The notes beneath the pieces are model-generated. The model saw nothing but the letters and a program-made list of their open reading frames with translations. It had not been told where the DNA came from and did not search any database. A program made the translations under genes and the position numbers. Shown piece after piece: positions 8,297 to 16,159 of a DNA stretch of 64,000 nucleotides (positions within the stretch are counted from its first letter, which is position 1; each line of letters begins with the position of its first letter). This DNA is from Devosia nitrariae (lineage in GTDB: Bacteria; Pseudomonadota; Alphaproteobacteria; Rhizobiales; Devosiaceae), in contig NZ_BSNS01000007.1 in the NCBI RefSeq assembly GCF_030160115.1, positions 359,501 through 423,500 of the forward strand, read 5' to 3'.

Positions 8297-8929
8297 ATGA
8301 AAACCTTGTTTGTCGTGACGCATACCCAGTCCATCCACCACACAGAGAAGAGGGTCGGCGGCTGGTACGATACCGGATTGACGCCCCGAGGTCAGACCGA
8401 TGCCGAGGCGACGGCTGAACGGCTCGCCACACTGGCCGGGGACGACGATGTCGAGATTTTCAGCTCCGACCTGCTACGTGCATCTCAGACAGCGGCAATC
8501 ATTGCAGGGCGCCTGAACCGCCCGATCGTCGAGATGAGCGATCTGCGCGAGATGAGCCGCGGCTCAGCGGGAGGAAAGCCACAAGAGTGGCTTCACGAAC
8601 GTGAGATACCACCCTCCGACGACAATCGGATGGACCATCGTGGCGGCATCGAAGATGCGGAAACCCGCAGAGAGATCGCAACGCGTATCTATCGATGTCT
8701 GGACGAAATCGTCAGCCGCGCGTGCGGAACACAGATCATCGTGACGCATGGCGTTGCTTTGACATTTGTCATCGCGGCGTGGATCAAGATGCCCATCGAT
8801 GCCGCGGGTCACGTGTTTTTTCACGCCCGATCGGGGAGCATCACGCACCTGCGCCAGGATGATTTCTGGAAGGACCGTTCGGTCGTCAGTTTGGCCGATA
8901 TTTCCCATCTGAAGACCGGACCAAAATAG
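8297..8929 (+). CDS. Histidine phosphatase (phosphoglycerate mutase-like) family protein
   Basis: A 210-residue protein of the histidine phosphatase fold. The usual N-terminal RHG motif is VTHTQSIHH, so the nucleophilic His remains but the adjacent Arg and Gly are Thr. Other family marks are present: GGWYDTGLTPRGQTDAEATAERL, SSDLLRASQTA (second Arg) and IIVTHGVALT (second catalytic His). A subgroup with a TH-x-E/Q motif is known to me from genome annotations, but its substrate is not. The ATG at 8297 is chosen because homology begins there; the longer open frame runs through the carD terminator. It is convergent with the M48 protease gene. Confidence 0.8.
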   Translation: MKTLFVVTHTQSIHHTEKRVGGWYDTGLTPRGQTDAEATAERLATLAGDDDVEIFSSDLLRASQTAAIIAGRLNRPIVEMSDLREMSRGSAGGKPQEWLHEREIPPSDDNRMDHRGGIEDAETRREIATRIYRCLDEIVSRACGTQIIVTHGVALTFVIAAWIKMPIDAAGHVFFHARSGSITHLRQDDFWKDRSVVSLADISHLKTGPK

Positions 8930-8998
8930 CACAGATCACCGAAGGCACGGTTCCGTCTCCGAGCCCTGATAGCAAGCCTCGATCAGGCTATCCTGTGC

Positions 8999-10474
8999 CT
9001 ACTGCAGCACCACCATCTTGTAGTCCTGTCCCGGCGTCACCGGATCCCCAGGATAAAGGTTGTTGATGATGTAGAAGAGCTCGGGGCCGCGGGCGAGACC
9101 CGCCATCTGCCGGGCAAGGGTGTCGGCCGTGTCGCCCGGACGAGCCGTGACGATACGCAGCGCCACCTTGCGAATTCCAGAGAGATCCGCGCTAGTTGTC
9201 CGCCGGAAGCTGGCGAGCGTCTGCTCGGCCCCCTGCGCGAACCGCCGGCTGTCGGACTTGGCCGCGAAGATGAAGCGGTAGACGCTGCCATCGAGCCGCG
9301 CCACCGATACCCGAAAGTGCCACTGGTCGGTTTCGGCCAGGCCCGTTGCCATCTCGATGCCGTTGTGGCTCTCGGCCTTGACGGTCTCGGCCTTGAGGCC
9401 GGCGATCCAGCCGGATTTCAGATAGTCGGTCAGCGACTGTCCCGCCGGCACGCTGGTCGAATCGAAGCGCACCGCCTCCCCGTCCCCGGCAACGCCGACC
9501 ACCGCGTTCTGCGAGGTCTGCAGCGTGTAGCCCTGCGGCACCGTGAAGGTGAACCGGGCGCCCGGATGAATGAACTGCCGCCCGACGATCGAGCCCTGTG
9601 ACGGGCTATCGCCGAAGGTCAGGCCACCAATGCCGTCCATATAGCCTTTGCGGTCGGTCTCACCGACGCCAGGCGCGCCGAAGATCCTGCGCGCAGTGTC
9701 CGCCGCCTTCTGGATGCGGTCGGGGGTCGACGGGTGCGAGGAGAGAAAACCGGCGCCCGTGTCGCTGCCGGCCGAGAAAGCGGCGAAGCGTCCCATCACG
9801 CCCAGGAACCGCGCCGCCGCGTGCGGGTCGTAGCCGGCCTTGCCGGCGATCTCGATGCCCTCGCGATCGGCCTCGAGCTCCTGGTTCTGGTTGAACGCCG
9901 CCATCGACATGCGCGAGCGGCTGGCGGCCGCGTCAGTCGAGGCGTCGCCTCCAAAAACGGCGGTGATCACCCGGTCAACGATAGCCGTGGTGCGGTTGCG
10001 GTCGGTGCGTGCTCGCGCATGACGCAGCGTCACATGCGCGATCTCGTGGGCCAGGACCGCGGCAAGCTCGCTGGTGTCGGAGGCGAGCGCCAGGATGCCG
10101 CGCGTCACATAGATATAGCCGCCGGGCAAGGCGAAGGCGTTGACCTCGGGGGAATCGAGGATCGTCACCTGGAACTGGGCATTGGGCTGGTCGGCCGCCG
10201 CCAGCAGCCGCGACACGATCCGCGCGATCATGATCTCGGCCTGCCGGTCCGAATAGACCCCGCCGAACGCGGCGATGATGCGCGGATGCTCGCGCGCGCC
10301 GATCGCCTCTTCATCGGAACCGGCCTGCGGCTCGACGGCGGGCGCAGGGTTGTCGCCGGTCCGGTTGACCGCCACGTTGGTGCCCGTCAACGCCGTGCAG
10401 CCGGCAAGCGCTACCAGCGCCACTGCCATGCCACCCTTGCGCGCACCCTCGATGAAACGCCAAGATCCGATCAT
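8999..10474 (-). CDS. M48 family zinc metalloprotease, lipoprotein
   Basis: A 491-residue predicted outer-membrane or periplasmic lipoprotein: lipobox LAGC at residues 23-26, then the M48 peptidase domain with zinc motif HEIAH at 143-147 and the third ligand in QELEADREG near 197. The fold resembles BepA/LoiP proteases that clear misassembled outer-membrane proteins. The C-terminal half has a second conserved region (FTFTVPQGYTLQ) and ends in a LysM-like segment (ARPGDTADTLARQM ... NNLYPGDPVTPGQ), which may bind peptidoglycan. Its ATG overlaps the TGA of the preceding nuclease-like gene, so they form a translationally coupled pair. Confidence 0.92.
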   Translation of the reverse strand: MIGSWRFIEGARKGGMAVALVALAGCTALTGTNVAVNRTGDNPAPAVEPQAGSDEEAIGAREHPRIIAAFGGVYSDRQAEIMIARIVSRLLAAADQPNAQFQVTILDSPEVNAFALPGGYIYVTRGILALASDTSELAAVLAHEIAHVTLRHARARTDRNRTTAIVDRVITAVFGGDASTDAAASRSRMSMAAFNQNQELEADREGIEIAGKAGYDPHAAARFLGVMGRFAAFSAGSDTGAGFLSSHPSTPDRIQKAADTARRIFGAPGVGETDRKGYMDGIGGLTFGDSPSQGSIVGRQFIHPGARFTFTVPQGYTLQTSQNAVVGVAGDGEAVRFDSTSVPAGQSLTDYLKSGWIAGLKAETVKAESHNGIEMATGLAETDQWHFRVSVARLDGSVYRFIFAAKSDSRRFAQGAEQTLASFRRTTSADLSGIRKVALRIVTARPGDTADTLARQMAGLARGPELFYIINNLYPGDPVTPGQDYKMVVLQ

Positions 10475-11268
10475 CGTACCGCCAACACCTCGATCTGCTC
10501 GGGATGGGTGACCGCCACGCGCGGCCCGTCCCGGTCGTCGATCCAGCCGCGCACCCGGATGAATGCCTGCTCGAGCACCAGCGGATCGAGCCCTTCCGTA
10601 GCAAACAACCGGAGCGCCGCTCCTTCGATCACCACCGTGAAGTCTTCCTTCCAGTAGCGGCCGAAATTGAGATAGACGCGTCCGCCCGCCTCATCGGCGG
10701 TGAGCACACGGCCTTCGACAAGTTCGTAATTTCCCGCCCGCCGGAGAATCTCCCCCGGCCGGTCCGCCGCACGCACGCTGTAATAGGGATCGGTCCAGAT
10801 GCCAAGCCGCTTGACCCGCGCCTCGGTCTCGGCTGCGTAGAGCTCGGCAAGACAACTGCGATTGTCGGGGAACGAATAGACGCGGGCGAGGCCCCTCGAA
10901 ATCATGTCCCGCTGCGCCCAAGTCTCGGCCCCGTCCTCCCCGGCAATGAAGGCGTGGGCAAGCGTGCGCGCGTAGCGGTCGGTTTCCTCGCCGCCATAGC
11001 CCAGCCGTACCCGCTTGCCGAGCGCCATGGCCGAGAGCGCCTCCTTGGCCTCCTCCGCCATCGGCCAGGCTTCGAACCCTTCGCGCCCAAGCGGGAGCTT
11101 CGGCGCCTGCATGCCGATGAGGCGCACGACCAGCCCGGTGTCGAGCAGTACCGCGTCGCCATCGACCACCTCTGTCACAACGCCGGCCGGCCCCGGCCGC
11201 AGCGCCTCGCAGGCGGGCACGGGCGCGGTCATCGCCGCGGCAGCCGCGAAGAACGCAACGCTGGTCAC
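10471..11268 (-). CDS. Thermonuclease (SNase-like) family protein, probably non-catalytic
   Basis: A secreted or periplasmic protein of about 265 residues with a signal peptide (VTSVAFFAAAAAMTAPVPA). The OB-fold core is recognisable (VVTEVVDGDAVLLDTGLVVRLIGMQAPK ... DRYARTLAHAF). In staphylococcal nuclease the loop after the first Arg reads DTPE and supplies the calcium-binding Asp and the general base Glu; here it reads QAPK, so both acids are missing, although the second Arg is kept. Binding rather than cleavage is therefore inferred. The GTG at 11268, with AGGA six bases upstream, is preferred to the TTG at 11283. The gene overlaps the M48 protease gene by four bases. Confidence 0.8.
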   Translation of the reverse strand: MTSVAFFAAAAAMTAPVPACEALRPGPAGVVTEVVDGDAVLLDTGLVVRLIGMQAPKLPLGREGFEAWPMAEEAKEALSAMALGKRVRLGYGGEETDRYARTLAHAFIAGEDGAETWAQRDMISRGLARVYSFPDNRSCLAELYAAETEARVKRLGIWTDPYYSVRAADRPGEILRRAGNYELVEGRVLTADEAGGRVYLNFGRYWKEDFTVVIEGAALRLFATEGLDPLVLEQAFIRVRGWIDDRDGPRVAVTHPEQIEVLAVR

Positions 11269-11428
11269 ATGGGTCCTAAGCAAATCGAGCCCCGAGGAAG
11301 ATGTCGTCTACCGTGCAGCAGAATACGGCAAAAAATCATCGGCGGCGCTTCCCTTGCGGTCACTTTCCGGCAACCATGTGGCAGGAAGCGGCCATCCGTT
11401 GCCATTATGCAGCACTGTGGCGCGCTGG

Positions 11429-12580
11429 TCAGGCGACGAGCTGCAGGTTGTGCACGCAGATGCGGTTGCGCCCGTCGCGCTTGGCGGCATAGAGGGCGTC
11501 GTCCGCCTGGCTCAACAGCACCTCGAAGCCCTCGCCCGGCCCGTCGCAGACCGCAACGCCGATGCTGACGGTGCAGGCGAGCGGCCCGGCCAGGGTCTCG
11601 AGGCCTTTGGCGGCGAACGCTGCGCGGATGCACTCGCCCAATGTCTCTGCCTCTACTGCACCGGCGCCGGGCAGGACCACGGCGAACTCCTCGCCGCCGA
11701 GCCGCGCTGGCACGCCTTGCGATCCCACCAGCTGGCGCATGGTCGCCGCGAACTGTCGCAGCACGTCGTCGCCGGCCGCATGGCCGTGCTTGTCGTTGAT
11801 CAGCTTGAAGTGATCGAGATCGGCAAGCAGCACCGCCACAGGCCCGGCAAGTGATTCGCTGCCAAAGCGGTCGAAGAGCGCCCGGCGGTTGAGCAGCCCC
11901 GTCAGTGGATCGGTCATCGCGGCGGACTTGTGCAGGCGCGCCTGCCGCGACAGATGCAGCGACAGCGACAGCGCCCCAATGCCGGTCAGCGTGAAGATCG
12001 CGACAACCGCGTTGATCTCCTCGGCCCAGTTGTCGGGCGCGCCCGCCAGTGCCAGATCGCCATCGAGCAGCAGTGCCAGCGCGCAGAGGGAAAACGAGGT
12101 GGCGGTGACCGCATAGAGCACGCTCGTCAACAGGATCGGCACCGGCGCCTCAGCTCGGCTGCGCCAATATTCGGCCGCCGTCGCAAACAGCAGCGCTGCC
12201 GACGCGATGTTGGCGACGATCGCTCCGAGCCCGTCGAGGCCGAGGCCGAACGGCACCCCGCACGCCGCAACGGCCGCGAAGGTCCAGGCAAACATCGGCG
12301 CCAGAGGGGCCGAGCCTGTACGGAACTGCCGTGCGCTGTTCCAGGCGATGCCGAAGCCGACGAGCAGGAGCGCGAAACCGGCGAAATGGCGGGCAACCGT
12401 ATAGCTCTCGCGATAGGTGCTGAACACGGCCGCGCCCAGGACGAGGAACAGGACGCCGACGACTAGCCGGAAAAGGAACAGCTCGTTGCGCGCCGACAGC
12501 CATGCGATGAACAAAGTTACCCCGAGAGCGGCCCCGGAGAATCCGATGGCCAGCATCAGGGAGGCCTGATCGAGCAGCAT
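11429..12580 (-). CDS. GGDEF domain diguanylate cyclase with N-terminal membrane region
   Basis: A 383-residue protein. The first 200 residues contain about six to seven membrane helices (MLLDQASLMLAIGFSGAALGVTLFIAW onward). The C-terminal GGDEF domain starts at TDPLTGLLNRRALFDRFG and carries the active-site loop LGGEEFAVVLPG, so cyclic-di-GMP synthesis from two GTP is expected. No RxxD inhibitory site was recognised just before the GGEEF loop. The ATG at 12580 is preferred over an upstream start at 12676 because the extra residues are Arg-rich and unlike a membrane N-terminus. The sensed signal is unknown. Confidence 0.9.
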   Translation of the reverse strand: MLLDQASLMLAIGFSGAALGVTLFIAWLSARNELFLFRLVVGVLFLVLGAAVFSTYRESYTVARHFAGFALLLVGFGIAWNSARQFRTGSAPLAPMFAWTFAAVAACGVPFGLGLDGLGAIVANIASAALLFATAAEYWRSRAEAPVPILLTSVLYAVTATSFSLCALALLLDGDLALAGAPDNWAEEINAVVAIFTLTGIGALSLSLHLSRQARLHKSAAMTDPLTGLLNRRALFDRFGSESLAGPVAVLLADLDHFKLINDKHGHAAGDDVLRQFAATMRQLVGSQGVPARLGGEEFAVVLPGAGAVEAETLGECIRAAFAAKGLETLAGPLACTVSIGVAVCDGPGEGFEVLLSQADDALYAAKRDGRNRICVHNLQLVA

Positions 12581-12737
12581 CCCGCGCCCCCTGCGTGAGC
12601 TATCGACCGGTCGATACCGGCGCGATGCGCAAGCCTTAGGGCACTGCAGTGTGCAAACCCTTACCAAGGCCCGCACGAAGTGAGGGAAATTGCAGTATCA
12701 CACGGCACACCGGCGGTGCGACCTCGGCCCCGCTCTT

Positions 12738-13202
12738 CTACAGCCGCGCCGCGATGGCCGGGGCGATATCGGCGGGGACGACCGCAGGCGCGAACCGTTC
12801 GGCGACCTGGCCGTCCCGGCCGACGAGGAACTTGGCAAAGTTCCATTCGATATCGCCCGGATGCCCGGCCTTGAGCCATGTGTAAAGCGGGCTCTCGTCG
12901 GGACCATTGACGTCGATCTTGCCAAAGAGGGGAAAGCTCACGTCGTAGTTGACCGAGCAGAACTCGGCGATGTCCTCGGCACTGCCCGGCTCCTGCCCCT
13001 TGAACTGGTTGCAGGGGAAGCCGAGCACGACGAAACCCCGCGGGCCGTACCGGCGGTAAAGCGCCTCCAGCCCTTCATATTGCGGGGTCAATCCGCATTT
13101 GCTGGCGGTGTTGACGATGAGCACGAGCTTGCCGGCATAAGCGGAGAGCGGCTGAGCTTCGCCCGTGAGCGACGGCAGGTTGAAATCGGCAAGCGTGGTC
13201 AT
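12738..13202 (-). CDS. Glutathione peroxidase
   Basis: A 154-residue thiol peroxidase. It has the active-site Cys in NTASKCGLTPQYEGL, the second family motif LGFPCNQFKGQEPG with its Gln, and WNFAKFLVGRDG, giving the Cys-Gln-Trp-Asn catalytic tetrad. The Cys in the second motif is the resolving Cys of the thioredoxin-dependent members. It reduces hydroperoxides in the cytoplasm. The length is normal for the bacterial BtuE/Gpx type. It stands alone between the GGDEF gene and a receiver gene, all on the minus strand. Confidence 0.93.
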   Translation of the reverse strand: MTTLADFNLPSLTGEAQPLSAYAGKLVLIVNTASKCGLTPQYEGLEALYRRYGPRGFVVLGFPCNQFKGQEPGSAEDIAEFCSVNYDVSFPLFGKIDVNGPDESPLYTWLKAGHPGDIEWNFAKFLVGRDGQVAERFAPAVVPADIAPAIAARL

Positions 13203-13308
13203 CAGGCAAATCCTTCAAAGGCAAAGAACGTGGGGAGCGGCACGCGTTATGCAATGGAGCGGAACAGTGGGAGAGCGCAATTTTTATCCCGACAAATCGC
13301 ATCTCGCG

Positions 13309-13689
13309 CTAGCGAGCGGCGCCCGCGCCATCGCGTATCGCCGTCAGGATCGCCGTCTCGAGCTCTCTGGCGAAGTAGGGCTTGCTGAGGACGGGACGGG
13401 TGGCCATTTCCGGCGGCAAGCCGCTGGCCCCGTAGCCGGTGCTGAAGACGAACGGTATGCCGCGATCGCTGAGGATCTGCGCAACCGGAAACACCATTTG
13501 TCCATGCAGGTTCACGTCCAGCACTGCCAGGTCGATCTGCGCCGCGGCGGCGGCTTCCCTGGCATCGGGCAGTCGTGCCACCGACGCGGCAATCTCGCAG
13601 CCCAGATCCTGCAACATGCCCTCGATCATCAGAGCGACGGCGACCTCGTCCTCCACCACGAGAACTCTAAGGCCCGCCAACTCACTCAT
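13309..13689 (-). CDS. Single-domain response regulator (FAT GUY type)
   Basis: A 126-residue stand-alone receiver domain: acidic pocket VVEDE near residue 13, phosphoacceptor Asp in LAVLDVNLHGQ near 58, the VFSTGYGASGLP loop and Lys in LSKPY near 106. The PFVFSTGYG sequence corresponds to the PFxFATGYG motif of FAT GUY receivers, which typically pair with HWE kinases and act as phosphate sinks or shuttles. Its ATG overlaps the stop codon of the upstream HWE kinase gene by four bases, so the two are very probably a cognate pair. Confidence 0.92.
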   Translation of the reverse strand: MSELAGLRVLVVEDEVAVALMIEGMLQDLGCEIAASVARLPDAREAAAAAQIDLAVLDVNLHGQMVFPVAQILSDRGIPFVFSTGYGASGLPPEMATRPVLSKPYFARELETAILTAIRDGAGAAR

Positions 13690-15869
13690 GCCTCAATCCG
13701 TTCGAGGGACACACAAACGTCACAAGCAACGCCCTCGGGGTTGAAGGCAAGCTCGAGCTGACCGCCAAGGTCCCGCTCTATGCACAGCTCTATCAATCGC
13801 GAGCCGACCCCGCGGCGTGCGGGCGGGCTGACGGGCGGCCCGCCTTGCTCGCGCCACTCGAGGATGAGGGTTGGAGGCTCCGCGTTCTTCTCCAGGCACC
13901 AGACGACTGAAATGCACCCCGCGTCCGTGCAGAGCGCGCCATATTTGACGGCATTGGTGAGAAGTTCGTTGAGCGCCATGGTAAAGCTCAAGGCAGCTCG
14001 CGGATTGAGATCGACCGACGGCCCTTCGATGGCGATACGTCCACCGACGTCTCCAGCCAGAGGCACCAGGATCTCGCGTGCCAGGGCATCGAGCGGAGCG
14101 CTCTCCCAGTGCCGCCGCGTCAGCAGATCGTGCGCCCGTGCCAGACCCTGCAGCCGCTCTTCGAAGCGCGGGCGGAAGTCGTCCAGTGTCTCGGCGTGCC
14201 GGGCCGTTTGCGCTGCAAGGGACTGGACCGTCGCGAGCGTGTTCTTGACCCGGTGATTGAGCTCGTCGATCAGCACCTTCTGCCTCATCTCGGCCTGTTT
14301 GCGCTCACTGATGTCGACGAGCATGTTGATGGCGCCGACCAGGTTGCCGTCGCTGTCGAAAAGGGGCGTCGGGTAGGGCATGAAGGGTATACGCGTGCCG
14401 TCGGGTCGTTCGGCGATCGCCTCGACCCCCCGGATCGGACGTTTCTCCTTCAAGGCCACTGCCATGGGGCATTGATCGTGCGGCAACGGGTTGCCGTCCG
14501 GATGGTAGAGGCGCCAGGTTACGCACCACATGTCTCCCGGCTGGGGCGTGCGTCCGGACATATCGACTGCCGCCTTGTTGTAGAAGGTGATGCGGCCTGC
14601 CGCATCGGTCGTGTAGATCGCGGCGGGCATCGCCTCGAGCAGATCGCGCATGCGCCGCTCGCTCCCCCGGATCTGGTCCTCCATCCGTTTGGTTTCGGTG
14701 ACGTCTTGGATCACGCGCACGCCGTAGAGGAACTTGCCGGCCGCGTCCCGAACCGACGAGCTGTGGATGTCGAGGTAAATGATGGCTCCGTCAGGCTTCC
14801 TCGCCCGCTTGCGCAGCACATAGCTATCGAGTTCTCCCTCGACCTGACGGGCATAGAGAGCCGCGTCCTTTTCGCGCTCGCCTTCGTGCGTATAGTCGAG
14901 GAAAGCCATGTTGAGCAGTTCCTCGCGCGAGCGCCCGAGCATCTTGCATATCGCGTCGTTAACGCGCAGCAGACGACCGTCGGCACCGGCTTCGGCGATC
15001 CCGATCGTGGCAGCCTCATAGGTTGCCGCCAGCCGATCCTCGCTCTCGCGGCGCGCGGCCTCGGCGTAACGCAGGTCCGTCACGTCAGTGGTGAAGCACC
15101 TTGTATTGACGAATTTGCCATCCTCGAAGCGGCTGTTCGAGGTAATCAGCACGTGCCTTATGGAGCCGTCCTTGGCCTGAAGGCGGGCTGGATGACGGTC
15201 GACCCGGTCCCCGCACGACAGCTTGTGCAGGATCTCGCCGATCACCGGCGCATCGACGTGGAACTCTGCGATATGCCGTCCCACATACTCCTCGGCACTG
15301 TAGCCGAGGAGAGCAAGCTCTGCCTTGTTGGCGCGCTGGATGATCCCTTCGCCGCTCACCACATGGAGCGCGATGGCGCTGTTCTCGAAAAAATCCTCGA
15401 GGTCGGCGGTTTTGCGGCGCGCCTCGTCAGCTATGGCCTTCTGGGCGGAGACGTCCTGAAAGCAATTGATAGCGCCCTGGATGTTGCCGTGCGCGTCCAT
15501 GAGCGGTCGGATGTTGACAAGCGCCACGACGCGGGAGCCGTCTGGCCGTTCGATAACGATCTCCGCGTTGCGCGTCGTCACCCCGGACGTTACCGCCATG
15601 GCCATTGGGCACTCTTCATGCGCCAGCGCCGTGCCGTCCGGGAGAAACAGCCGGTGGGAGCCGCAGAAGCGCTCCGGATTTTCCACGAGCGACGGTGACC
15701 GAGCCCAGAGTTCAGCAGCCTCGGCGTTGTATCGCACCAGCCACCCGTCATGATCGCAGAGATAGACGGCGCCCGGAATGGCATCGAGCACGCTCGGTGA
15801 CGCGGCCACCAACGCCTCGTACTCGGTCAGCTTCCGCGCCGCCAGCGGAAATTCTTCTACATTCGTCAT
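13686..15869 (-). CDS. Multi-PAS HWE-family sensor histidine kinase
   Basis: A 727-residue soluble kinase with no membrane segment. Four PAS repeats are visible at about residues 20-130, 150-265, 270-390 and 400-515; the first and last share a DGxxLxHxxCPMA motif. The dimerisation domain has the phosphorylated His in LIDELNHRVKNTLATVQSLA (about 535), with ARAHDLLTRRHWESAPL downstream, followed by an HATPase domain with NELLTNAVKYGAL. These mark the HWE/HisKA_2 group. The ATG at 15869 starts MTNVEEF; the frame is open to 16052 but that part overlaps a tandem repeat. The signal is unknown; soluble PAS-HWE kinases often sense light or redox. Confidence 0.92.
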   Translation of the reverse strand: MTNVEEFPLAARKLTEYEALVAASPSVLDAIPGAVYLCDHDGWLVRYNAEAAELWARSPSLVENPERFCGSHRLFLPDGTALAHEECPMAMAVTSGVTTRNAEIVIERPDGSRVVALVNIRPLMDAHGNIQGAINCFQDVSAQKAIADEARRKTADLEDFFENSAIALHVVSGEGIIQRANKAELALLGYSAEEYVGRHIAEFHVDAPVIGEILHKLSCGDRVDRHPARLQAKDGSIRHVLITSNSRFEDGKFVNTRCFTTDVTDLRYAEAARRESEDRLAATYEAATIGIAEAGADGRLLRVNDAICKMLGRSREELLNMAFLDYTHEGEREKDAALYARQVEGELDSYVLRKRARKPDGAIIYLDIHSSSVRDAAGKFLYGVRVIQDVTETKRMEDQIRGSERRMRDLLEAMPAAIYTTDAAGRITFYNKAAVDMSGRTPQPGDMWCVTWRLYHPDGNPLPHDQCPMAVALKEKRPIRGVEAIAERPDGTRIPFMPYPTPLFDSDGNLVGAINMLVDISERKQAEMRQKVLIDELNHRVKNTLATVQSLAAQTARHAETLDDFRPRFEERLQGLARAHDLLTRRHWESAPLDALAREILVPLAGDVGGRIAIEGPSVDLNPRAALSFTMALNELLTNAVKYGALCTDAGCISVVWCLEKNAEPPTLILEWREQGGPPVSPPARRGVGSRLIELCIERDLGGQLELAFNPEGVACDVCVSLERIEA

Positions 15870-16052
15870 GGTCACCAGAACTCGCTGCCGGCGTTGCAGG
15901 ACCAGTCCAGCCGGAAATGAGTCTGATGAAATGCCAAGCCTGCCTGAGTCACAGAAGCCCTCTCCCCGAGCACGATCGTCAGTAACGTCGGGGCGCAGCC
16001 AAGAGTTCCCGCTATTGCAGCAGTTAAGCTGCCCTGAATTCCGGCGACACAA

Positions 16053-16100
16053 CTTACTGCCAAGACAAAATAATCGCTTACTGCCAAGACAAAAAATTCG
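16053..16100. repeat. Two adjacent 24-bp direct repeats upstream of the HWE kinase
   Basis: Unit 1 (16053-16076) and unit 2 (16077-16100) both begin CTTACTGCCAAGACAAAA and end in TCG; they differ at about three positions. They lie between two minus-strand kinase genes, 184 to 231 bases upstream of the PAS-HWE kinase start, in a locally AT-rich patch. Tandem regulator-binding sites are a plausible reading. Confidence 0.75.
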
Positions 16101-16159
16101 CGGCCTGCACTATGCCGATCGTGCATCCCTCGCCCGAGGAGCACCGGCGGGCGGGGGTA

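Noticed and set aside
14109-15698. Open frame of 529 codons on the plus strand
   Set aside because: Antisense to the PAS-HWE kinase; the kinase has full domain motifs and this frame has none.
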